NCBI GenBank assembly: GCA_036351775.1
Contig: JAZBPX010000005.1
Coordinates: 35,904 to 99,903, forward strand
Origin: Pacificimonas sp036351775
GTDB taxonomy: Bacteria > Pseudomonadota > Alphaproteobacteria > Sphingomonadales > Sphingomonadaceae
Reading direction: 5' to 3'
Length of the DNA stretch: 64,000 nt
Shown: piece after piece, positions 43,478 through 54,297 of the stretch
Layout of the letters: the number at the start of each line of letters is the position of its first letter
How positions within the stretch are numbered: the stretch's first letter is position 1
Made by a program: the position numbers and the translations under genes
Notes under the pieces: generated by a model
The model's database searches: none
The model's input: only the letters and a program-made list of their open reading frames with translations
What the model was told of the DNA's origin: nothing

Positions 43478-44095
43478 CTAGGCGAAGCTGGCGACGAGGC
43501 CGTCGACCACATATTGCGCGGCGAGGGCGGCGAGGATGACGCCAAGAAGGCGGGTGATCATCGCCTCCATCTTGTGACCGAGCAGGCGCAGGAGCGGTCC
43601 GGCGAGGACAAGCGCGGTGAGCGTCAGGACCATGACGGCGGCGAGCGCGGCGAACACGATACCGCGCTCTTCGATGCTGGTCGTCTCGCTCATCAGGAGC
43701 ATGATCGAGGCGATGGAGCCCGGCCCAGCGAGCATCGGGATGCCCATGGGAAAGACGGAGACGTCTTCGACATGGCGCTGGCCGACTTCTTCCGCGCGGG
43801 CCTCGCGGCGCTCGGTGCGCTTCTCGAACACCATTTCAAGCGCGATCATGAACAGCATGATGCCGCCCGCGATGCGGAACGAATCGAGCGAGATGCCGAG
43901 CGCGCCGAGGAACGCCTTTCCGAACAGCGCGAAGACGATCAGCACGCCCGATGCGATCAGGACCGAGCGGATCGCCATGTTGCGCCGCGCCCTTGCATCC
44001 GCGCCGTCGGTCAGGCTGGCGTAGATCGGCGCGCAGCCGGGCGGATCAATCACGACGAACAGGGTCGCGAACGCGGCGATGAACAGCTCCGTCAA
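43478..44095 (-). CDS. MarC family integral membrane protein
   Basis: This 205-residue protein has six hydrophobic helices in two repeats, with the family's VVIDPPGCAPIYASLT (14-29) and the second-repeat PMGIPMLAGPGSIASIMLL (about 114-132). MarC/SNATE proteins were proposed to be involved in multidrug resistance or amino-acid transport, but transport substrates are not settled. The start overlaps the folD stop by four bases (ATGA), so yggT-folD-marC form one minus-strand operon. The gene ends 35 bp from a palindromic element. Confidence 0.9.
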   Translation of the reverse strand: MTELFIAAFATLFVVIDPPGCAPIYASLTDGADARARRNMAIRSVLIASGVLIVFALFGKAFLGALGISLDSFRIAGGIMLFMIALEMVFEKRTERREARAEEVGQRHVEDVSVFPMGIPMLAGPGSIASIMLLMSETTSIEERGIVFAALAAVMVLTLTALVLAGPLLRLLGHKMEAMITRLLGVILAALAAQYVVDGLVASFA

Positions 44096-44988
44096 AGGGA
44101 CGGGGTGTCCCGTCCCTCTCGCCAGCTGGCGGCGACAATGGTGTTCCTGAGGAGGCAGGCGATGGTCATGGGCCCGACGCCGCCGGGAACGGGGGTGATC
44201 GCGCCTGCGACCTCCACCGCTTCATCGTAAGCCACGTCGCCGACAAGGCGGGTCTTGCCCTCACCCTTTTCCGGTGCATCGATGCGGTTGATGCCGACGT
44301 CGATGACGGTTGCGCCCGGCTTGATCCAGTCGCCCTTTACCATCTCGCGCCGGCCTACAGCGGCGACGAGAATGTCGGCGGTGCGGGCGAGCGCGGGCAG
44401 GTCGTCGGTGCGGGAATGGGCGATGGCGACGGTGGCGTTCCGTTGAAGGAGGAGCTGGGCCATCGGCTTGCCGACGATGTTGGAGCGGCCGATGACAACG
44501 GCATGCTTGCCGCTGAGGTCGTCGCCCTCCACGTCCGCGATCATCATGGCGCAGCCGAGCGGCGTGCAGGGGACAAGGCCGGGCAGGCCGACGGCGAGGC
44601 GGCCGGCGTTCACAGTGGTGAAGCCGTCGACATCCTTGTCGGGGTCGATGGTGCCGATGACACGGTCGGCATCGATCTGCCGCGGCAGGGGCAGCTGGAC
44701 GAGGATGCCGTCGACGCGGTGGTCGTGGTTCAGACTGTCGACGAGGCCGATCAGCTCATCCTCGCTGGTGTCCGCGGACAGGCGATGCTCGAAGCTCTCC
44801 ATACCGGCGGCGACGGTCGCCTTGCCCTTCGACCGGACATAGACCTCGCTGGCGGGGTCTTCGCCGACGAGGACGACGGCGAGGCCCGCCTTGCGCCCCA
44901 CCTTGTCGGCGAAGGCATGGGCGGCGCCGTGCACCTTGGCGCGCAGCTTCTCGGCGAAGGCCTTGCCGTCGATCCGCTCGGCGGCCAT
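44092..44988 (-). CDS. folD: Bifunctional methylene-THF dehydrogenase / methenyl-THF cyclohydrolase
   Basis: It interconverts 5,10-methylene- and 10-formyl-tetrahydrofolate with NADP. The 298 residues include the YVRSKGKA block carrying the catalytic Lys, VQLPLPRQID and the dinucleotide-binding GRSNIVGKPMAQLL. GAITPVPGGVGPMTIA near the C-terminus is the second family signature. The start overlaps the yggT stop by one base (TGATG). Standard length; nothing missing. Confidence 0.97.
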   Translation of the reverse strand: MAAERIDGKAFAEKLRAKVHGAAHAFADKVGRKAGLAVVLVGEDPASEVYVRSKGKATVAAGMESFEHRLSADTSEDELIGLVDSLNHDHRVDGILVQLPLPRQIDADRVIGTIDPDKDVDGFTTVNAGRLAVGLPGLVPCTPLGCAMMIADVEGDDLSGKHAVVIGRSNIVGKPMAQLLLQRNATVAIAHSRTDDLPALARTADILVAAVGRREMVKGDWIKPGATVIDVGINRIDAPEKGEGKTRLVGDVAYDEAVEVAGAITPVPGGVGPMTIACLLRNTIVAASWREGRDTPSL

Positions 44989-45287
44989 CAGGTGACCATC
45001 TCGAGCGCGAGGCCGCCGAGCAGCATCTGCGCGGCGATGAAGCCGAGGATGACGATCATCGGCGTCAGGTCGAGGCCGCCAAGATCCGGCATGACGCGGC
45101 GGATGGGACGGTAGACGGGCGCCAGCAGGCGCTCGATCCCGTCATAGATGCTGCGCACGAAATTATTGTGCAGGTTCACAACATTGAAGGCGATCAGCCA
45201 GCTGAGGATGACCTGTGCGATGACGATCCAGATGCCGACCTGAAGCAGCATCTGGATGATGTCGATGAGCGCGAGCGCGATGTTCAT
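44988..45287 (-). CDS. YggT family membrane protein
   Basis: A protein of 99 residues with two hydrophobic helices (about 5-25 and 70-90) around an amphipathic segment with LAPVYRPIRRVMPDLGGLDLTP, the conserved YggT block (PxRxxxPxxGGxDxxP). YggT proteins are inner-membrane proteins linked to cell-shape/FtsZ positioning and osmotic stress, role not settled. It is the first gene of the yggT-folD-marC operon. Its start is divergent from nadE, with about 170 bp between. Confidence 0.92.
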   Translation of the reverse strand: MNIALALIDIIQMLLQVGIWIVIAQVILSWLIAFNVVNLHNNFVRSIYDGIERLLAPVYRPIRRVMPDLGGLDLTPMIVILGFIAAQMLLGGLALEMVT

Positions 45288-45460
45288 GGCGGAGAACCCT
45301 GTCTGGCGGATGCGGCGGTATTCTGGCGCACTTAGGGCGTCGGAGGGGGAAGGTTAAGAGCCGCCCGTCGAGATATGCAGGGCGCGTGCAGGTGGCGTGC
45401 GGGCAGCATGCGGCGGCGCGAGGCTCGCCACGGGCGTTTGCGAGGCTTAGACGGTTGGCC

Positions 45461-47518
<2,058 letters not shown>

Positions 47519-47548
47519 TTGCGGGGTGCGGGGCGGTCTGCTGGATCT

Positions 47549-47610
47549 CTGGCCCCCTCCGACCATCGCGGCTTCGCCGCTCGGCCACCTCCCCCGCAAG
47601 ACGGGGGAGG
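47549..47610. repeat. G/C-run hairpin repeat between convergent genes (family B)
   Basis: CCTCCCCCG, loop CAAGA, CGGGGGAGG: a perfect 9-bp hairpin (47588-47610), preceded by a short tract around CCCCCTCCGACCATCG resembling a second unit. It fills the gap between the convergent nadE and SixA-like genes and may serve as a bidirectional transcription stop. There is no T-tract. Confidence 0.5.
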
Positions 47611-47618
47611 AAAAGTGG

Positions 47619-48152
47619 TTAGTCCGCGTCGGGGCCCAAGTCGGGGTCGAGGTCGCGGGGGCGGACAAGTTTGTCGATGCTGGCGCAGTCCGCCGGGAGG
47701 TTCGACCAGTCGCCCGTTTTCAGTGTCATGCGGCAGAGCGTGGCGGTGGGATATTTGACGTCGACCTCGCGCCGGGCGGGGCCGTCGTCCGCCGGGGTCA
47801 GGTGGAAGATCAGGTCTTCGAGGCCTGGATTGTGGCCGACCATCAGGACACGGTCGCCGGTGCAGGTCGACAAGACGTCAATCAGAGACGAGACGTTCGC
47901 CATGTAGATGTCGCGAGTTTCCCGTACAGGGACGGGCTGGCCGTAGCCATCGGCGAACTGGGCGATGGTTTCCTGAACGCGCCGCGCCGGAGAGGCGACC
48001 GCCTCGTCCCAGGCGATGCCGGTCCGGGCGGCATGTTCGCCCATCAGCCGGGCGGCGCGCGCACCCTTCGCATTCAGCGGTCGTTCGAAATCAGTCGCAA
48101 CGCCGTCCTTCCAACTGGATTTGGCGTGGCGAAGCAGGATGAGCTGTTTCAT
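47619..48152 (-). CDS. SixA-like histidine phosphatase
   Basis: The 177-residue histidine-phosphatase-superfamily member has the catalytic RHG-type motif LLRHAKSSW at 6-14 (R8, H9) and the second active-site His in VGHNPG (about 104-109). Typical of the SixA/Ais branch, it is a small cytoplasmic phosphohistidine or small-molecule phosphatase. The C-terminal about 20 residues are acidic and likely disordered. It is divergent from the M16 protease gene with about 170 bp between. Substrate unknown. Confidence 0.88.
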   Translation of the reverse strand: MKQLILLRHAKSSWKDGVATDFERPLNAKGARAARLMGEHAARTGIAWDEAVASPARRVQETIAQFADGYGQPVPVRETRDIYMANVSSLIDVLSTCTGDRVLMVGHNPGLEDLIFHLTPADDGPARREVDVKYPTATLCRMTLKTGDWSNLPADCASIDKLVRPRDLDPDLGPDAD

Positions 48153-48320
48153 TGCGCCGGTGGCTAGCCGGTTGATCGCCGCGCGTCATGGGAAAGATGC
48201 ATGACAGGGCGTAAGGATACCGCGCAGCGTGGGTCGGAACAGCGCGCCCTTTCCTTTTCCGGAAGAGGCGACAAGTATCACGGGCATCACGCGAATCCAG
48301 ACGCATATGAGGGTCATTCA

Positions 48321-51068
48321 ATGAAGCGTTTCCTGACCGCGGTTGCCGCCGCCTGCTCCCTGTCCATTGCCGCGCCCATTGTTGCACCGGCCTTCGCGCA
48401 AGGGCCCTCGCCCGAACTCGTCGCCGAAGTCGATATTCCCTATGAGCGCTTCACGCTGGACAACGGCCTGCGCGTCATCACGCACACCGACCGCAAGGCG
48501 CCGATCGTGGCGGTCTCGACGTGGTATCATGTGGGATCGAAGGACGAGCCGGAGGGCAAGACCGGCTTTGCCCACCTGTTCGAGCATCTGATGTTCAACG
48601 GGACGGAGAATGACGACCGCGATTTCTTCGAGGCGCTGCAGGAGATCGGCGCGACGGGCTATAACGGAACGACCTGGCTGGACCGGACGAACTATTTCCA
48701 GAATGTGCCGACCCCGGCGCTGGAACGGGCGCTGTTCCTGGAATCGGACCGCATGGGGCACCTCCTTGGCGCAGTGACCGAGGAAAAGCTGCAGAACCAG
48801 ATCGGCGTCGTGCAGAACGAAAAGCGGCAGGGCGACAACCAGCCCTTTGGCACGGTTTGGTACCGCATATTGGAGGGCATTTTCCCGGAGGGGCATCCCT
48901 ATCGCCACCCGACCATCGGTTCGATGGAAGACCTTGAGAATGCCTCGATGGAGGACGTGCGGGAATGGTTCCAGAAATGGTACGGACCGAACAATGCGGT
49001 CCTGGTTCTGGCCGGTGACATCGACGCGGAAACCGCGCGGCCTCTCGTTGAAAAGTATTTCGGCGACATTCCGCCGGGACCGGCGAACCCGGGCCGGCTG
49101 GAGGGCTGGGTGCCGCAACGCGATGCGACCGTGCGCGAATATATGGAGGACCGGGCCCCGAATGCGCGGCTGTACCGCGTGTGGGCCGTGCCGGGACTGC
49201 AGGAAAGCGCATCGCGCGACCTGAGCGTTGCGGCGGCGATCCTGGGGAGCGGTGAAACGTCCCGCCTGTATCAGCGGCTGGTGCGCGAGGAGCAGCTGGC
49301 ATCGAGCGTTTCGGGCTATGTGCAGCCGTTCGAGGCGGCCGGACTGATGCAGCTTGTTGTCGACCTGAAGCCCGGGGCGGATGCGGCGCGGGCCGAGGCA
49401 ATCCTGGACGAAGAGGTTGCGCGCTTCCGTGCCGAAGGACCGACCGCGGATGAGGTTGGCCGTGTTGCGATGCGCGCCGTGTCCGGCACCATCCGCGGGC
49501 TGGAAGCCGTGGGCGGGTTCGGCGGCAAGGCCGTTACGCTGGCGCAGGGCGAGCTGTATTCAGAGGACCCGGGCTACTTCAAGGTTCAGCTGAACGATTA
49601 TGTCGCGATGACGCCGGAGCGGGTTCGCGCGGCGGCGGCCGAATGGATGGGCGAGGGCGGCTACGAGCTGGAAGTGCAGCCGGTGGGCACGCTAACCGCG
49701 TCGGCGGAGGGGTATGACCGCTCGACGCCGCCTGCGGTCGGCCCGCTGCCGGAGCTGGATTTCCCCGACGTGGAGCGGGCAACGCTGTCGAACGGGATCC
49801 CCGTGACCTTCGCGCGCCGCGATGCGGTTCCGGTGGTGGAGATCGCCGCGGTGTTCGATGCGGGCGATGCCGCCGACCCGAAGGACGCGCTGGGCACGCA
49901 GGCGCTGCTCCTATCGCTGCTGGACGAGGGCACGGAAACGCGCTCCGCGACCGAAATTGCCGAGGCGGAGGAAACACTTGGCGCGGGAATCTCGGCGTCG
50001 TCGTCGAGTGACGAAACGCGGGTGTCGCTGTCGGCGCTGACGGTGAATCTGGGCGAATCGCTCGACCTCTATGCCGATGTTATCCGGAACTCTGCCTTCG
50101 ATCCGGACGAGCTGGAACGGGTGCGGCAGATACAGCTTGCGGCCATCGAGCGGGAACTGTCGCAGCCGAGCGCGGTCGCGCGCCGCCTGCTGCCGCCGCT
50201 GATCTACGGCGAGACGCACCCCTATGGCATCCCGCTGACCGGAACGGGCACGGTCGAGGGTGTGCGGAGCGTGACGCGGGACGACCTGTTCGCATTCCGC
50301 AACACGTGGCTGCGGCCGGACAATGCCGGCTTCTTCGTCGTCGGCGACACGACGCTGGCGGAGATCGTGCCGATGCTGGAGGCGCGCTTCGGCGACTGGC
50401 AGGCGCGCGGGCCGGTGAAGGGTACAAAGCTGTTCGCGCCGGTCGAAGCGCCGAGCGAGAGTCGCATCGTGCTGGTGGACCGTCCGGAAAGCCCGCAAAG
50501 TTATATCTATGCCGGTTATCCGCTGACGGTGACGGGGCGCGACGATGACGTGGCGCTGTCCATCGCGAATGTGCCGCTGGGCGGGGTATTCACCTCTCGC
50601 CTGAACATGAACCTGCGCGAGACCAGGGGCTGGAGCTACGGCGTACGGTCGGGGGTCGGCGGGGTGCGCGAACAGCAGGCCTTCACCGTGACCGCGCCGG
50701 TGCAGGCCGACCGGACGGGCGAGTCGATTGCCGAATTGCGGCGGGAGCTGGCCGAGTTTGTATCGGATGCGCCGATTACGGCCGACGAGACCGCCGAGAC
50801 GGTTGCGTTCCTCGCGGGGCGGCGGCCGGGCGCCTATGAGAGCACGGGCTCGGTGCTGGGCGCGCTGATCGCCAATGCGAGCCTGGGGCGGCCCGACAAT
50901 TACCAGGAGACCTATGCCGACCGCCTGCGCGCGCTGACGCCGGAGGAGATTGCCGCGCGCGCGGCCGCCGAGATCGACCCGGACAAGCTGGTCTGGGTCG
51001 TTGTAGGCGATGCGGACGTGGTGCGCCCCCAACTTGAACAGCTCGGCCTGCCGGTGGAGGTCCGCTAG
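48321..51068 (+). CDS. M16 family zinc metalloprotease, exported
   Basis: From the ATG at 48321 (signal peptide about 1-27 ending in APAFAQ, Ala-x-Ala site) the protein has 915 residues with four M16 half-domains. The first has HxxEH zinc ligands HLFEH (85-89) and a downstream ligand near E167. The C-terminal half (from about 480) has no HxxEH, as usual for pitrilysin-like enzymes of two halves, where it is structural. It is probably periplasmic and degrades peptides. A longer frame from 48201 gives no signal peptide and is rejected. Confidence 0.92.
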   Translation: MKRFLTAVAAACSLSIAAPIVAPAFAQGPSPELVAEVDIPYERFTLDNGLRVITHTDRKAPIVAVSTWYHVGSKDEPEGKTGFAHLFEHLMFNGTENDDRDFFEALQEIGATGYNGTTWLDRTNYFQNVPTPALERALFLESDRMGHLLGAVTEEKLQNQIGVVQNEKRQGDNQPFGTVWYRILEGIFPEGHPYRHPTIGSMEDLENASMEDVREWFQKWYGPNNAVLVLAGDIDAETARPLVEKYFGDIPPGPANPGRLEGWVPQRDATVREYMEDRAPNARLYRVWAVPGLQESASRDLSVAAAILGSGETSRLYQRLVREEQLASSVSGYVQPFEAAGLMQLVVDLKPGADAARAEAILDEEVARFRAEGPTADEVGRVAMRAVSGTIRGLEAVGGFGGKAVTLAQGELYSEDPGYFKVQLNDYVAMTPERVRAAAAEWMGEGGYELEVQPVGTLTASAEGYDRSTPPAVGPLPELDFPDVERATLSNGIPVTFARRDAVPVVEIAAVFDAGDAADPKDALGTQALLLSLLDEGTETRSATEIAEAEETLGAGISASSSSDETRVSLSALTVNLGESLDLYADVIRNSAFDPDELERVRQIQLAAIERELSQPSAVARRLLPPLIYGETHPYGIPLTGTGTVEGVRSVTRDDLFAFRNTWLRPDNAGFFVVGDTTLAEIVPMLEARFGDWQARGPVKGTKLFAPVEAPSESRIVLVDRPESPQSYIYAGYPLTVTGRDDDVALSIANVPLGGVFTSRLNMNLRETRGWSYGVRSGVGGVREQQAFTVTAPVQADRTGESIAELRRELAEFVSDAPITADETAETVAFLAGRRPGAYESTGSVLGALIANASLGRPDNYQETYADRLRALTPEEIAARAAAEIDPDKLVWVVVGDADVVRPQLEQLGLPVEVR

Positions 51069-51102
51069 GGCAGTTCCCCTGAAACAAGGGGGAGTGAAGA
51101 CC

Positions 51103-52035
51103 ATGGCGATCAGCACGCGCGTGACGGAGATGCTGGGCATCGAAAAGCCCATCATCCAGGCGGCGATGGGCTGGATCGCCCGCTCGCAGCTGTCCTCCGC
51201 CGTCTCCAATGCGGGCGGCATGGGGATCATCGAGACCTCGTCGGGCGAACTGGATGCCGTGCGCGAGGAGATCGTGAAGATGCGCGATTTGACGGACAAA
51301 CCGTTCGGCGTGAACGTCGCGCAGGCCTTCGTTCGTGATCCGGACATCGTGCAGTTCATCATCGACCAGGGCGTGAAGTTCGTGACGACCTCCGCCGGCG
51401 ATCCGCAGCGCTATACCGCCACGCTGAAGGCGGCGGGGCTGACGGTGTTTCATGTCGTGCCGTCAATGGCGGGCGCGGTGAAGGCCATCGAGGCGGGCGT
51501 CGACGGCCTGATCGTCGAGGGCGGTGAGGGCGGCGGCTTCAAGAACCCGAAGGACGTCGCCTCCATGGTCCTGATCCCGCAGGTCTGCGAAGAGGTGGAC
51601 GTACCCGTCGTCGCGGCGGGCGGGATTACCGACGGGCGCACGATGGCGGCGGCGTTTTCGCTGGGCGCGGAGGGGGTCCTGATGGGAACGCGCATCCTGT
51701 CGTCGACGGAAAGCCCTGTGCACCAGAACTGGAAGGACCGGATCGTCGAGATGGATTCGTCCGACACCGTATTCCTGAACCGCTCCGGCCCCGGCCCGGC
51801 GCTGCGCGCGATCCGCACCGAGCGGACGACCCGGCTGCAGAAAGAGGGCTCGGAGAATATCTTCGGCGAGTTTGCCGGGACGCAGGACGTCTATTTCGGC
51901 GGCGACCTGGAGGCGGGCATCGCGCTGACCGGGCAGGTTGCGGGCCGGATCAAGGATGTGAAGCCGGTGGCGGACATCCTCGAGGAGACGATGCGCGAGT
52001 TCGACGAGGTCCGGAACCGGCTGGCGAGGCTCTGA
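51103..52035 (+). CDS. Nitronate monooxygenase-like FMN oxidoreductase
   Basis: A TIM-barrel FMN enzyme of 310 residues, starting MAISTRVTEML with a strong GGGGGAG ribosome site before the ATG at 51103. Blocks are PIIQAAMGWIA (substrate/FMN pocket), SAGDPQ (about 87-92), VEGGEGGGF and AAGGITDGR, followed by GAEGVLMGTR for phosphate binding. These belong to the 2-nitropropane dioxygenase / enoyl-ACP reductase FabK superfamily. It is likely a nitronate detoxification enzyme or an NAD(P)H-dependent flavin oxidoreductase, not separable by sequence alone. It lies 35 bp after the M16 gene, perhaps in the same operon. Confidence 0.9.
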   Translation: MAISTRVTEMLGIEKPIIQAAMGWIARSQLSSAVSNAGGMGIIETSSGELDAVREEIVKMRDLTDKPFGVNVAQAFVRDPDIVQFIIDQGVKFVTTSAGDPQRYTATLKAAGLTVFHVVPSMAGAVKAIEAGVDGLIVEGGEGGGFKNPKDVASMVLIPQVCEEVDVPVVAAGGITDGRTMAAAFSLGAEGVLMGTRILSSTESPVHQNWKDRIVEMDSSDTVFLNRSGPGPALRAIRTERTTRLQKEGSENIFGEFAGTQDVYFGGDLEAGIALTGQVAGRIKDVKPVADILEETMREFDEVRNRLARL

Positions 52036-52048
52036 AACCACCACCCTA

Positions 52049-52138
52049 GTCATTCCTGCGAAGGCAGGAATCCATGGACTGAGGTTGGCGCAGAGACTTC
52101 TGGCCGGTCCGTGGATCCCTGCCTTCGCCAGGAATGAC
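52049..52138. repeat. Paired palindromic element (family A), copy 4
   Basis: Left unit GTCAT-TCCTGC-GAAG-GCAGGA-ATCC, right unit the inverted counterpart with one mismatch (GGATCCCTGCCTTCGCCAGGAATGAC region), 90 bp overall. It lies after the nitronate-monooxygenase-like gene. Confidence 0.9.
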
Positions 52139-52222
52139 TATCTCGGTGAGGATATCGTCGGATGAACCTGTGAGCCTCGCCCTGACAACACATAACCGAA
52201 ATCTCTGAGAGGGCCGCCGTAG

Positions 52223-52705
52223 ATGATTAATAACGAATTCGACCCCGCGCTGATCGCGGAGGCGGAGGCGCCGGAGGGCTTTTTCGCGTTGCCCTTCAAC
52301 AACGGCTTTATCGGCGTGAACGGGCCGATTTTCGTCAAGGCCGACCCTGCCGATCCGGTGTTCGGCATGCGGATTCTCGAGCGGATGTGCAATCCGCTGG
52401 GCGTAGCCCATGGCGGGCTGATCGCGACCTTCCTCGACATGGCGCTGCCACTCGCGATGCGGTTTTCCGATGAGGCCAAGGGCGAGGCGAGCCGGTTCAT
52501 GCTGACCGTGAACCTCTCCATCGACTATCTCGCCGGGGCGAAGATGGGTGACTGGCTGGAGGGGCGGGCGCGGCTGCTCAAGCGCACAGGCCGCATGGCG
52601 TTCATCGACGGGGTCGCTTCGACAAAGGACGGTCCGGTCGCGCGCGGAAGCGGCGTCTTCCGCCTGGGCGGCGAGGCTCCGCGGATGGCGGGCGGGTCCG
52701 GCTAG
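52223..52705 (+). CDS. PaaI-family hotdog thioesterase
   Basis: This 160-residue single hotdog-domain protein has the thioesterase block GVAHGGLIATFLDMALPLAM (about 56-75), where a His followed by Gly-Gly and a catalytic Asp is typical of the PaaI family. It should hydrolyse an acyl-CoA. A central alpha helix precedes the strand with MLTVNLSIDYL. There is no signal peptide. It stands between two palindromic elements, apparently monocistronic. Substrate is unknown. Confidence 0.9.
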   Translation: MINNEFDPALIAEAEAPEGFFALPFNNGFIGVNGPIFVKADPADPVFGMRILERMCNPLGVAHGGLIATFLDMALPLAMRFSDEAKGEASRFMLTVNLSIDYLAGAKMGDWLEGRARLLKRTGRMAFIDGVASTKDGPVARGSGVFRLGGEAPRMAGGSG

Positions 52706-52756
52706 TTCCGCGACAGCAGCGCGGTTGCGATGCTGCGGGCACCGATAAATGAGAGC

Positions 52757-52846
52757 GTCATCCCGGCGAAGGCCGGGATCCACCTCCCGCGGGTTCTGTC
52801 CAGTATCGCTCTCAAGGAGATGGATCCCGGCCTTCGCCGGGATGAC
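52757..52846. repeat. Paired palindromic element (family A), copy 5
   Basis: Left unit GTCAT-CCCGGC-GAAG-GCCGGG-ATCC and an inverted right unit, 90 bp overall, perfectly symmetric in each stem. It lies between the thioesterase stop and the end of the convergent ald gene. Confidence 0.92.
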
Positions 52847-52879
52847 GGGCAGTGGCGGGACGAGAGGTCTTGGTGGGGC

Positions 52880-53983
52880 TTACGCCGCTGCCTCGAAGGG
52901 CAGGTCCAGGGCTTTCGCGACCGCCTCATGGCGAATTTTGCCGCTGGACACGTTGAGGCCGTTGGCGAGGTGCGGGTCGGAGGCCATGGCCGCCTTCGCG
53001 CCCTCATTGGCGAGCTTTACCACCAGCGGCAAAGTCGCATTGTTGAGCGCGAAGGTGCTGGTGCGGGCGACCGCGCCCGGCATGTTCGCCACGCAGTAAT
53101 GGATGATGTCCTCCTCCACATAGACGGGATCGTCATGCGTGGTGGGGCGCGAGGTTTCGAAGCAGCCGCCCTGGTCGATGGCGACGTCGACGACGACGCA
53201 GCCGCGCTTCATGGTTTTCAGCATTTCGCGGGTCACGAGCTTTGGCGCGGCGGCGCCGGGGATAAGGACCGCGCCGATGACGAGGTGCGAGTTTTCGACC
53301 GCCGTCGCGACGGCCGCCTGGCTGGCATAGACCGTCTTCACGCGGTTCAGGAACAGCTCGTCGAGTTCGGCGAGGCGGCTGGTGGACACGTCATAAATTG
53401 TCACGTCCGCGCCGAGGCCGACGGCCATCTGCGCGGCGTTGAATCCGCTGACGCCGCCGCCAAGAATCGAGACCTTCGCCGGGGCCACACCGGGAACGCC
53501 GCCGAGAAGGATGCCGCGCCCGCCCTGCGCCTTTTCGAGATAATGCGCACCGGCCTGCACGGAGAGGCGGCCCGCGACCTGGCTCATCGGGGAGAGAAGC
53601 GGCAGGCCGCCGCGCGGTGAGGTGACGGTTTCATAGGCGATGGCGGTCGCGCCGGAGCGCATGATCGCCTCCGCCTGCGGCTTGTCCGCGGCAAGGTGGA
53701 GGTAGGTGAAGAGAAGATGGTGCGGGCGCAGCCATTCGCATTCGTGCAGCTGCGGTTCCTTCACCTTCACGATCATCTCGGCGGTGTCGAAGACGGCCTC
53801 GGGCGAGGGCAGAATCTCTGCGCCCGCCGCCTGATAATCCTCATCGGAGAAATCGATGCCGCAGCCGGCCTGCGTCTCGATGAACACCTCATGGCCGTTC
53901 TGCACGGCCTCGAACGCCGCCGTCGGGGTCATGCCGACGCGGTATTCGTGGTTCTTGATTTCCTTCGGAACGCCGATCTTCAT
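52880..53983 (-). CDS. ald: Alanine dehydrogenase
   Basis: It interconverts L-alanine and pyruvate plus ammonium with NAD. The 367-residue protein starts MKIGVPKEIKNHEYRVGMTP (the conserved N-terminal signature), has the substrate Lys in VKVKEPQ (about 73-79) and the His in FTYLHLAAD (about 92-100), and the NAD-binding ILGGGVSGFNAAQMA (about 172-186). Standard length with no missing residues. It is monocistronic and followed by a palindromic element. It probably provides alanine for catabolism or for cell-wall synthesis. Confidence 0.97.
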   Translation of the reverse strand: MKIGVPKEIKNHEYRVGMTPTAAFEAVQNGHEVFIETQAGCGIDFSDEDYQAAGAEILPSPEAVFDTAEMIVKVKEPQLHECEWLRPHHLLFTYLHLAADKPQAEAIMRSGATAIAYETVTSPRGGLPLLSPMSQVAGRLSVQAGAHYLEKAQGGRGILLGGVPGVAPAKVSILGGGVSGFNAAQMAVGLGADVTIYDVSTSRLAELDELFLNRVKTVYASQAAVATAVENSHLVIGAVLIPGAAAPKLVTREMLKTMKRGCVVVDVAIDQGGCFETSRPTTHDDPVYVEEDIIHYCVANMPGAVARTSTFALNNATLPLVVKLANEGAKAAMASDPHLANGLNVSSGKIRHEAVAKALDLPFEAAA

Positions 53984-54000
53984 GGGGGCACTTTCATATC

Positions 54001-54154
54001 TCCCCTCCCTAACGGGGAGGGGTTGGGGGAGGGTCGGCGGTGGATGTCGGTGTTCCTTTTGAAGGGTTCACCGGGCCGGACCGTAAAACCCTCCCCTAGC
54101 CCCTCCCTGTCAGGGAGGGGAAGATGGATTGGTGCCCTCCCTGTCAGGGAGGGG
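54001..54154. repeat. Cluster of G/C-run palindromes (family B)
   Basis: The block begins with a CCCCTCCC-loop-GGGGAGGGG hairpin and ends with two identical 20-bp palindromes, CCCTCCCTGTCAGGGAGGGG, at 54101-54120 and 54135-54154. It fills about half of the 314-bp gap between the ald start and the kup start. There is no further gene evidence in this gap. Confidence 0.75.
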
Positions 54155-54297
54155 AAGCCGGGTTGGTGGTGGAGGCGCGCTCACCACCGGGTTTGCCCCG
54201 CCAGAGGGGAAGTGCTAGGCGCCGCCGCCTTCATGCTGCACCTGCGAAAGCGCGGGGCGATGCAGCAACCAGAACCGGACGGCAACAATCGGGCGGT

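Noticed and set aside
48201..48320. Longer N-terminus for the M16 protease
   Set aside because: A typical signal peptide starts at 48321; the extra 40 residues hide it and are not conserved-looking.
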